A DNA stretch of 14,472 bases from Nitrospiria bacterium (lineage in GTDB: Bacteria > Nitrospirota > Nitrospiria > Nitrospirales > UBA8639): contig JAUIKP010000030.1 of the NCBI GenBank assembly GCA_030430725.1, positions 1 to 14,472 on the forward strand, read 5' to 3'. Below the pieces are notes generated by a model, which saw nothing but the letters and a program-made list of their open reading frames with translations, did not search any database and was not told the DNA's origin. Positions 8,909-14,472 of the stretch are shown one piece after another. Position numbers and translations under genes: made by a program. The first letter of the stretch is position 1. Every line of letters starts with the position of its first letter.

Positions 8909-9028
8909 ATGAAAACCAGACAGGGAACTGCCAGGATTGCGTCCTTCTCCGCAACCCTAATTCTGTCAGCAGCCCTAGGAGAATGGATTGATTCTCGTAT
9001 GGTTCGGGATCTGTGTAAATTCTTTTAG
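8909..9028 (+). CDS. Candidate 39-residue hydrophobic peptide (low confidence)
   Basis: Plus-strand ORF beginning MKTRQGTARIASF with a hydrophobic stretch ATLILSAALGEWID and the ending CKFF. It shares the pattern LIL-x-A-x-x-GE-x-ID with the ORF at 9325-9426, and the underlying bases also look alike. There is no good ribosome-binding site, and it lies opposite to the direction of every firm gene. It may be a small membrane peptide, a remnant, or chance. No function can be given. Confidence 0.2.
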   Translation: MKTRQGTARIASFSATLILSAALGEWIDSRMVRDLCKFF

Positions 9029-9324
9029 GGTGAATGCGGGACCCTCATCCTCCTCTTGGCCCTTGCTAGGCCTCAGGCAGAATTGCACCCAACAGTGCAA
9101 CCCAAAGAAGAAGCCGCAAAGTCCAAAAGATATGGCCGTCATCCCGGTAGCCATATCATGACTGACAGTGCCCGATAGAGTGAACACTGTTGGGGTTGAG
9201 GCACATACAGGCACCAACCTGGGGCATGAATTGTTACGTGCTTTGACCATCATAATTATTGGCATAAGCCTAGGATGGCTCTACATCTGGCCTGCTGCCT
9301 CCATAACGTTTCGGCGTGCCCGGC

Positions 9325-9426
9325 ATGAATATTTTTACGCGTATTCTGGGCCTTATCCTGGCAGCCAGCGCAGGGGAGCTAATTGACAACCAATTAAAAT
9401 GGGGGGTCCAGGCTTTGGCGGGATGA
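9325..9426 (+). CDS. Candidate 33-residue hydrophobic peptide (low confidence)
   Basis: Plus-strand ORF beginning MNIFTRILGLILAASAGE and continuing LIDNQLKWGVQALAG before TGA. A positive N-terminus followed by a short apolar stretch fits a small membrane peptide. It shares LIL-x-A-x-x-GE-x-ID with the ORF at 8909-9028. An apolar stretch in another frame just upstream (about 9234-9300) could once have belonged to the same gene, with a frameshift between. No ribosome-binding site is visible. Confidence 0.2.
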   Translation: MNIFTRILGLILAASAGELIDNQLKWGVQALAG

Positions 9427-9695
9427 AACCAAATGAGTTCGGTCGGTTGCCATGAATTCGCATTGGGCCATGGCTATTCGAAATTCCGCAGTTCTTTTCC
9501 TCTCCACTAGACAGGAATCAGGCTTTCGCGTTGCCAGACCATTTTTGAATGACCACGAGCTAGCCATGACTCCGTCCGTGTTGCTTCAAATGTTTCACAT
9601 TCGAACACAACACACTTTTCATAGGAAAGGAGAGGAGAGAGGGACAAGCGGATGAGAGGCCTTACCAACCAACATCCCCCTGAGATTCCAAAAAT

Positions 9696-9962
9696 TCAAG
9701 ACATAGGTAAGGTGTTTTGAACTCTCCGGGCGATTAGGTGATCAGTGAAAGGTCGATCCTGCAACCATTCTGTAATGGAGAACCCGGTAAAGTGTTCTTC
9801 TATCAGGCAAGGTCCATGAAGTCCCATGGGTTCCATTCGGCCTCTGCCAGACCATGATCCTGAAGGCCGTATCTCTTTGTTTACCGATGGCGTGGGTAAA
9901 CATCCCAACGTGGATACACCCAAAATCCCCAATATTATCAGGGCTAATTTTGAACCACGCAT
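9696..9962 (-). CDS. Small predicted lipoprotein, unknown function
   Basis: From the ATG at 9962 the protein has 88 residues. It opens with a lipoprotein signal: MRGSKLALIILGILGVSTLG followed by Cys21, giving the lipobox STLGC. The mature part starts CLPTPSVNKEIRPSGSW, contains the Gly/Arg-rich SWSGRGRME, and ends RRVQNTLPMS. An ATG at 9965 directly precedes; the GGGGG five bases upstream fits 9962 better. A longer in-frame start at 10052 would bury the signal and is unlikely. I do not recognise a family. It stands alone, with over 900 bases empty upstream and over 1.2 kb downstream. The export signal and ribosome-binding site support a real gene despite its size. Confidence 0.55.
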   Translation of the reverse strand: MRGSKLALIILGILGVSTLGCLPTPSVNKEIRPSGSWSGRGRMEPMGLHGPCLIEEHFTGFSITEWLQDRPFTDHLIARRVQNTLPMS

Positions 9963-10800
9963 CATTTCCCCCTTGAGAAAAAGACACTTCAATTTTCTCT
10001 CACAAGTCAGCCTCTCAATCAGTCCAACCAATTTCGGGAAGGGGGTACGCACCTGAAAGGAGGCTGGGGAACGAGTGGACCTTTCGATGCTTCCATGCTG
10101 AACCCTTGTTTCTTATTGTTCCATGCAGAGATCATTAACTCCTGGATTCTCCGGTTGATCCATAACCGTCGGAGATGGGTCTTGCTACCGACCGTCCTCG
10201 CCAACCCATACCGCATCCTTTTTCCATGGATTGAGATTTGGCTTGCCCGGTTTGATTTTGGGAATGAATCCTTTTGGCCTCATGCTCCCGGTTCCTTTCA
10301 TGTTTTCCAAGCTGCGTGTTTTCTGGATCTCGTTTTTGGACTTGAGTGCCGTTCTTTCCTCGTTCTTGAAGGTAATCCGGAACCTGAAATTGGTCATGTC
10401 TTTGATCTTGAGACCAAAGAAGACCTGAAAAGCCCATCGATTGGGACGACTGACAAGATGAAGATGAAACCACAGGGCATGCTCCTGGGTATCATACAAA
10501 CACCTCTTCTTCAGAAACAGTAAAGGCGACATTTTTGAGTCAGCCTCAATCTCCCTACACAAACAGGGAAAAAACTCCAGGAAACCGGGCCGTCATTCAG
10601 GACACACGAGGGAATTAGGCGGACGGAAATTCCTGCAACCCGGTTGATGAACAAACCTCCTGGACTTTGTTGATGTAACTTCGGCCAATATTTCCTCTTG
10701 CTCCGCCACGAATCAATCATCCAGATTCTTCACAGGGTGTCGACCTCGACAGGGGGTGTGATATACACACACATTCCCTTGTAAGATTGAGAGTTCATGG

Positions 10801-10819
10801 GATCCGTGCACCACGGATC
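10801..10819. promoter_or_regulatory. Perfect inverted repeat GATCCGTG-CAC-CACGGATC
   Basis: Eight bases repeat perfectly in inverse orientation around a three-base centre. It lies about 130 bases downstream of the nucleotidyltransferase stop (10948) and has no T-run beside it. It could be a dyad operator or a transcript hairpin; the sequence cannot decide. Confidence 0.45.
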
Positions 10820-10838
10820 AGGCTTTCCTGAACCCCTA

Positions 10839-10870
10839 ACGAGACTTCTCTCGTAGAAGTCCTTTTTCTC
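10839..10870. terminator. Two overlapping, mutually exclusive hairpins; terminator-like on the plus strand
   Basis: ACGAGA(CTTC)TCTCGT at 10839-10854 and GACTTCT(CTCGT)AGAAGTC at 10843-10861 share bases and cannot form together. The second is followed on the plus strand by CTTTTTCTC, like a weak intrinsic terminator. No plus-strand gene ends here, so the role is uncertain; on the minus strand it would lie in the 3' region of the nucleotidyltransferase transcript. Confidence 0.35.
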
Positions 10871-10947
10871 AATTCGCCTTCGAACCTACCGGCTGAGGGG
10901 AGACATGTGAGGTGTATCGAATGGTTAAACCGAAGGCTTTTTCGCCA

Positions 10948-11928
10948 TCAGGTCACCTCCACGTGAGGCATTGAATGTGTGGGAGCCAGGGACTTTTGTA
11001 AAATTTCAGAAGGAAATGCAGGTTTTTTCCCCAGAGTTTTGAGGGTATGGGCAATGCGTTCGGGTTGTCCCCAATCACTCCACAACACCTCTTCGAATTC
11101 CATCACTCCCAGATGCTCAGGAATCCGTTGGAGCAATTCACGGGAAAAGTCCAAGACAGGCATATCTCGATAGATCTCGTGGAGCGTCTTATGTTCGTGC
11201 ACAGTTCCAATCATCGTTCCTAACCGTTCAAACCGCTCCATCATATCCGGAAGATTTTGCCAGCCAAGTTCCCAGAGAGTGGTCGCGTTTGCCACCATCA
11301 CCAACGTATTCCAAAGAGCGCCATCTGCCATGGCCTGCTTCCCTTCATTGGAATCTGGTTTTTCAAGAAAGGAACCGGCGAGGCGAATACAAGAGCCCTT
11401 GCTCCACCCCAGCACTTCTCCCAGACTGATCCACCCGTAGTCCAATTCGGAATGTGAAGGAGAAACGCCAAACAGGATCACCCGATCCTTGAGAAAATGA
11501 CTTGCGCGAATCCCTCGCCTGACCGTCTCAATAAAACGATCTTCTGGAAAGACAAAATGATCGGATGGAAAAATGACGACCGTGGCATCAGCGTCCCATG
11601 CCCGAACAAAGGTCAGAGGAAGAAATACTCCTGCGGCTGTTCCACAATTATGGGGCTGAACAATAATGTGTCCGGACGTTTCTCTCTCTATGGCGTTATT
11701 CAAAAACTCTCGATGGTTCCGACCAATCACCGTGACCTTATGGTCCGGTCTGACCAATCGGTCTGCCCGATCCAGCGTATGTTGAAGCATGGATCGATTT
11801 CCGACAAAGGTACAATACTGCTTGGGCTTATGCCCCCCCAACCACTGCTCGATAAACGGGCGGGTCCTTTCCCCTTCTCCACCGGCGAGGACGATCGACC
11901 ACAATGGATTACCCACAGCTTTCAGCAT
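10948..11928 (-). CDS. Sugar-phosphate nucleotidyltransferase, mannose-1-phosphate guanylyltransferase-like
   Basis: Predicted cytoplasmic enzyme joining a sugar-1-phosphate to an NTP to make a nucleotide sugar for polysaccharide synthesis. It has 326 residues with the NTP-transferase fold at the N-terminus. IVLAGGEGERTRPF at about 12-25 is the nucleotide loop, and KPKQYC near 34-39 supplies the conserved Lys. FPSDHFV near 119 gives the metal-binding Asp, LDYGWI is the sugar-side loop, and SFLEKPD carries the EKP motif. The usual loop is GG-x-G-T-R; here Thr is Glu (GEGER). Classical GDP-mannose enzymes are about 350 or 470 residues, so this is a short form without an isomerase domain. GAGAGGA precedes the ATG at 11928. 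A paralogue lies at 13568-14472. Sugar and nucleotide specificity are not certain. Confidence 0.85.
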   Translation of the reverse strand: MLKAVGNPLWSIVLAGGEGERTRPFIEQWLGGHKPKQYCTFVGNRSMLQHTLDRADRLVRPDHKVTVIGRNHREFLNNAIERETSGHIIVQPHNCGTAAGVFLPLTFVRAWDADATVVIFPSDHFVFPEDRFIETVRRGIRASHFLKDRVILFGVSPSHSELDYGWISLGEVLGWSKGSCIRLAGSFLEKPDSNEGKQAMADGALWNTLVMVANATTLWELGWQNLPDMMERFERLGTMIGTVHEHKTLHEIYRDMPVLDFSRELLQRIPEHLGVMEFEEVLWSDWGQPERIAHTLKTLGKKPAFPSEILQKSLAPTHSMPHVEVT

Positions 11929-12287
11929 GGTTTTCCTCTCCCTCCTGGATCAGGATGCCAAAGCACAATGTTGTTCTTCCCCCATCATGGGCATTCCCTT
12001 GTAAACCATTACACGGAAAGAAGGAACTAGGAATTTCCCTAGTAACGCAAAAAAAAATCCCTAGGGCAGACAAAACACCCGATTTACCCTGCCGGGCATT
12101 CCTCCAATATGCCCCCTCTTGATCTTCTGACCCGAACAACGGAACTCGCTGAACATTGGCCCCTTACGACTGAAGAGAAGGAGGGGTTTAAAGTCAACCC
12201 GCAGTTTATCCCCGGTCGTCCCAAACTCATTCACGACACGCTCTCTGCAAGATCCAGATGAAGCCATTGGCACTGGTTATGATGACC
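11929..12287. other. Intergenic leader between SpoIIAA-like gene and nucleotidyltransferase
   Basis: About 360 bases without a firm gene. It contains the near-palindrome at 12027-12042, a run of nine A at 12049-12057 and a second CTAGGGA copy at 12060-12066, listed separately. A 50-codon plus-strand frame at 12109-12261 (MPPLDLLTRTTELAEHW at its start) has plausible composition but no ribosome-binding site and no recognisable family. The minus strand just before 11928 has a good GAGAGGA ribosome-binding site. Confidence 0.5.
12027..12066. promoter_or_regulatory. Near-palindrome and repeated CTAGGGA motifs around an A9/T9 tract
   Basis: CTAGGAATTTCCCTAG at 12027-12042 is almost a perfect palindrome. 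On the minus strand CTAGGGA occurs twice, 12060-12066 region and 12036-12042, with nine T between. The T-run could also end transcripts from the SpoIIAA-like gene, since GGCAG/CTGCC can pair just before it, but the loop is long. It sits about 100 bases before the nucleotidyltransferase start, so an operator or promoter element is a reasonable guess. Confidence 0.35.
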
Positions 12288-12644
12288 TCATCTCTTTACC
12301 CAATGCCAGGCCTCGTCGGTTTGGTCTGCAGGGAAATATTTCCATTGTGCCTTGGGCCAGGAAACAGAGACATGTGGCCTGCCCCCCAACCATCGTCGAT
12401 TTCCCACCACCGCAATTCGTTGATAATCTTGAATGTTCCGGAGATGATCGGTCATCTCCTCCCATAAGGCTTGCCCATTTTCACCTTCAACGGTTGTCAT
12501 ATCACATAAGAAGTTAATCGGCCCAACCTCCTGCATCAGATGTTCCAAATACGCATTTAAGAGATCATACTCTTCGGCTGATAATGCACCCTCAACCCGT
12601 ATTCCCACTATCCTGCCTTCACTTTCATCTAAAATCCGATACAT
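12288..12644 (-). CDS. Single-domain SpoIIAA-like (STAS-fold) protein
   Basis: Small cytoplasmic protein of 118 residues, the normal length for one SpoIIAA-like domain. It begins MYRILDESEGRIVGIRVEG, with ALSAEEYDLLNAYLEHL in the middle, and ends with the family pattern RIAVVGNRRW, WKYFPADQTDEAWHWV. The same pattern occurs twice in the protein at 3738-4577, so the window has three copies of this domain. Exact function is unknown in the family; roles in stress or membrane-associated regulation are guesses. The ATG at 12644 has AAGG seven bases upstream and gives the usual MYR start; a GTG at 12659 would add five residues. It is separated from its neighbours by about 360 and 590 bases, so it is probably transcribed alone. 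Confidence 0.75.
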   Translation of the reverse strand: MYRILDESEGRIVGIRVEGALSAEEYDLLNAYLEHLMQEVGPINFLCDMTTVEGENGQALWEEMTDHLRNIQDYQRIAVVGNRRWLGGRPHVSVSWPKAQWKYFPADQTDEAWHWVKR

Positions 12645-13238
12645 GCCTCTACCTTTCACCCTCGAGACACCAATTCGCGAACGGGCCTCATGGGGTATTA
12701 TTCACCAGAGGAACCGCCGCTAATGGCTTTCCATTTTTTCCACCATCCTCCCTCACACACCATTGTCCCTTACAACCTTGCTCCGCGCAGGGATTGGATC
12801 TCTCATCCTTCTCTAGCGAGGCATATGCCAGGGATGGGCATCGAAATAATTCTCTTGTTTACCAAGGGATTCGGAGGGACTCGACCCGACCGGATCACAT
12901 CCCTTGCCCAAAAAAGCTACAGGGAATGGGGGGGGAAATGTTGACGATTGCAACAACAAAAAGCGGAGAAAGCGGGAATCAGACCTATTGGCGATTCCCA
13001 AAAGGCCCTATGAAGAACCCAGACGGGATTGATTCATACCAAGATGGATTCCTCTCAGGATGAGCAGGAAATTCCCCCGCAGAATCGGGGCAAGTGATAT
13101 AGTCTATCGACAACCCGGTCCCACCTGGTCTATCCCTAACCATGGGCTTTGGGGGTTTCTTCACGTCTTCATTTGGGATGGGAACTCTGCTGACCTCCGC
13201 TCGACAACGGGGCAAGAATGGATGTTCCAGACTTTGCG
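12645..13238. other. Gene-poor spacer of about 590 bases
   Basis: No ORF resembles a known protein. A plus-strand 41-codon frame starts at 12938 directly after a run of eight G (12928-12935), and its TGA overlaps the ATG of a 60-codon frame (13060-13242) that runs four bases into the end of the DUF2934 gene. These could be chance. No RNA gene, terminator or repeat was recognised. Upstream of 12644 on the minus strand, GAATAATAC is a possible -10 element. Confidence 0.45.
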
Positions 13239-13571
13239 CTAGGAAACAAAGTCCTCTCTTGAACCTTCACCCATGACCTCTTGCTCCGCAAGAAACCAAT
13301 CATCGAGATCCTGTTCATGGTGGCCTCCCCGCCGCTGGTAGAGTTCATAGGCTCGTTCAGCAATTCGCGGCTGAATATCCTCATTCGCGGGTGGGGTGGT
13401 GCCCTCGGGTTCCTCTACCGGCCGAAGAGGCTTGCGTTTCTGGTCCCTGGAAGATGTCTTGGCTCGTGGTTGTCCACCCATACTCACCCTTTTCTTGCCT
13501 TGACGAGTTGAGCCAGATTGTTCTCCCGGTTTCCTGCGGGCACTTGCTGTGAATATCCGTTTACAACTCAT
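13239..13571 (-). CDS. Basic DUF2934-domain protein
   Basis: 110 residues. The N-terminal part (about 1-60) is strongly basic and low in complexity, rich in Arg, Lys, Ser and Gly (SARRKPGEQSG, SRDQKRKPLR), and probably disordered. The C-terminal part (about 68-103) is a DUF2934 domain: IQPRIAERAYELYQRRGGHH, then DLDDWFLAEQEV. DUF2934 is a short helical domain of unknown function, common in Nitrospira and proteobacteria, often in small stress- or regulation-linked proteins. The ATG at 13571 overlaps the stop of the upstream nucleotidyltransferase (ATGA), with GAGGTGG just before it, so translation is probably coupled. A basic tail plus helical domain could suggest nucleic-acid or membrane binding, but this is inference. 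Confidence 0.72.
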   Translation of the reverse strand: MSCKRIFTASARRKPGEQSGSTRQGKKRVSMGGQPRAKTSSRDQKRKPLRPVEEPEGTTPPANEDIQPRIAERAYELYQRRGGHHEQDLDDWFLAEQEVMGEGSREDFVS

Positions 13572-14472
13572 CGGGCCACCTCAATTGAGGGGAATGGATG
13601 GGTAGAGGAACAGGTCATGGGGACAAGTTCAGAGGGGAACAAGGGCTCTTTTCCAAGAACATTCAGCATGTCACAAATGCGATCTGAGCCTTCCCAATCA
13701 CTCCAAAGGACGTCTTCCAGTTCAATCATCCCCAGACGTTCCGGAATCCGTTGAAGCAATTCGGAAGATACATCCAATATGGGCATTTTTTGATATAACT
13801 GACGAAGCATGCGACCCTCATGAGTGCTCCCGATGGCTTTTCCTAATCGCTCAAACCGTTCCATGATGACAGGAATGTATTGCCACCCAAGCTTCCAGAT
13901 GGTGGAAACTTTCCCTACGATCACCGACGTGTTCCAGAGTGCTCCTTTGGCCATGGCATTGAGGGCCTGGACGTGGTCGAGTTGCTCAATAAAGGAATCG
14001 ACTTGCCGAACACAGGATCCTCCACTCCAACCCAACACCCCACCCACATTCATCCAACCATAGTCCAATTGAAGATGAGTGGGACGTACCCCCAACACCA
14101 GGAGGCGATCCTGAAAAATACGACTCCCGCTTATGGCACGCCGAACCATTTCCAGAAAACGATTTTCCGGAAACACAAAATGGTCGGAAGGGAAGATGAC
14201 CACCGTGGCACTTGGATCCCATGCCCGGACATAGGTGAGAGGGAGAAACATTCCAGGAGCGGTACCGCAATAGTTCGGCTCAAGAATCACTTGCCCTGCC
14301 CGCTGACCCTCTAAAGTCTCACCTGCGAAACCTTGATGGCTTTGGGCCACCACCGTGATTTTTTGATGAGGAGCCCCGAGGCAATCCGCCCGGTCTAAGG
14401 TGTGTTGCAACATCGACCGGTTTCCCACGAATGTACAGTACTGTTTAGGTTTGGGATAGCCTAACCATCGTT
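13568..14472 (-). CDS. Nucleotidyltransferase-like paralogue, partial at N-terminus, EKP motif lost
   Basis: Paralogue of the gene at 10948-11928. Three hundred residues are visible, from RWLGYPKPKQYCTFVGNRSM at the window edge to the TGA at 13568. The upstream end with the nucleotide loop is outside the window. It keeps KPKQYC, FPSDHFV and LDYGWM, and shares long stretches with its paralogue (GNRSMLQHTLDRAD, MERFERLG, ELLQRIPE, VLWSDW). It differs at the sugar-binding motif: SFIEQLD replaces SFLEKPD, so Lys is Gln and Pro is Leu, two single-base changes from EKP codons. The Lys normally contacts the sugar phosphate, so the protein may have altered activity or be a pseudo-enzyme. The reading frame is otherwise intact, which argues against a plain pseudogene. 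Its stop overlaps the DUF2934 start. Confidence 0.8.
   Translation of the reverse strand, partial: RWLGYPKPKQYCTFVGNRSMLQHTLDRADCLGAPHQKITVVAQSHQGFAGETLEGQRAGQVILEPNYCGTAPGMFLPLTYVRAWDPSATVVIFPSDHFVFPENRFLEMVRRAISGSRIFQDRLLVLGVRPTHLQLDYGWMNVGGVLGWSGGSCVRQVDSFIEQLDHVQALNAMAKGALWNTSVIVGKVSTIWKLGWQYIPVIMERFERLGKAIGSTHEGRMLRQLYQKMPILDVSSELLQRIPERLGMIELEDVLWSDWEGSDRICDMLNVLGKEPLFPSELVPMTCSSTHPFPSIEVAR

Larger units (their letters stand above)
8476..9695. other. Gene-poor spacer of about 1.2 kb, possibly holding decayed small genes
   Basis: No ORF in either direction resembles a known protein, and reading frames are short and overlap on both strands. The plus strand contains three short hydrophobic stretches: within 8909-9028, about 9234-9300 (LTIIIIGISLGWLYIWPAA), and within 9325-9426. 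They lie in different frames, which would fit degraded small membrane-protein genes. No ribosome-binding site is visible before any of them. I see no RNA gene, insertion sequence or terminator here. Confidence 0.5.
9966..10947. other. Gene-poor spacer of about 980 bases
   Basis: Overlapping open frames exist on both strands at about 10095-10562, but none resembles a known protein, has a convincing ribosome-binding site, or clearly wins over the others. The reverse frame ends FIPKIKPGKPNLNPWKKDA and is rich in Lys/Arg; the forward frame is rich in Phe/Trp/Leu, as expected of its mirror. The right part (10739-10861) holds several inverted repeats listed separately. No RNA gene was recognised. 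Confidence 0.5.

Noticed and set aside
10095..10562. Possible gene on either strand in the spacer
   Set aside because: Forward and reverse frames overlap nearly completely, neither resembles a family nor has a convincing ribosome-binding site, so I could not choose one.
11497..12030. Plus-strand open frame of 177 codons
   Set aside because: Mostly antisense to the left nucleotidyltransferase, with no recognisable motif.
11929..12100. Sigma-54 type promoter before the nucleotidyltransferase
   Set aside because: TGGCAT is present but no GC element follows at the required spacing.
12870..12910. Sequence resembling a tRNA T-arm (GGGTCGAGTCCC on the minus strand)
   Set aside because: No matching acceptor stem, D-arm or anticodon arm could be laid out around it.
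13880..14314. Plus-strand open frame of 144 codons
   Set aside because: Antisense to the right nucleotidyltransferase-like gene.
1..14472. CRISPR array, transposase, integrase, phage or restriction genes
   Set aside because: I found no regularly spaced repeats, terminal inverted repeats with a transposase, or protein motifs of these types.

Overview
The window is 14.5 kb of bacterial chromosome with moderately high GC. Every gene I can support lies on the minus strand, so transcription runs from high to low coordinates. The gene families suggest a Nitrospira-like bacterium (phylum Nitrospirota). The main hints are the paired unusual sugar-nucleotidyltransferases with a GGEGER loop, a DUF2934 protein, SpoIIAA-like proteins, and an ADP-forming acyl-CoA synthetase fused to a GNAT domain. 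This assignment rests on family recognition alone; no rRNA or marker gene is present.

In transcription order from the right edge: (1) 14472-13239 holds a sugar-nucleotidyltransferase-like gene cut by the window edge, coupled by an ATGA overlap to a small basic DUF2934 protein. (2) 13238-12645 is about 590 bases with no convincing gene. (3) 12644-12288 is a single-domain SpoIIAA-like protein. (4) 11928-10948 is a full-length paralogue of the first nucleotidyltransferase, preceded by a leader with repeated CTAGGGA motifs. (5) 10947-9966 is about 980 bases without a supported gene, but with a perfect inverted repeat and two mutually exclusive hairpins. (6) 9962-9696 is a small lipoprotein of unknown role. 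(7) 9695-8439 is about 1.25 kb with no firm gene, but with two tiny plus-strand ORFs that share a peptide motif.

(8) 8435-3738 is a stress and metabolism block: a two-domain universal stress protein, a 899-residue acyl-CoA synthetase (ADP-forming type) fused to a GNAT acetyltransferase, and 35 bases later a protein made of two SpoIIAA-like domains. (9) 3623-1 is an export cassette: a TolC/NodT-type outer-membrane lipoprotein, a HlyD-type periplasmic adaptor, and the N-terminal third of an RbbA-like double-ATPase ABC transporter that runs off the left edge. These three would form a pump spanning both membranes.

The most interesting points are: apparent loss of the sugar-binding EKP motif in the right-hand nucleotidyltransferase, which may make it a pseudo-enzyme beside an intact paralogue; three SpoIIAA-like domains in two genes, one pair fused and adjacent to the synthetase-GNAT gene; and structured gene-poor spacers. 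I did not find a clearly new defence, mobile or CRISPR-like system.
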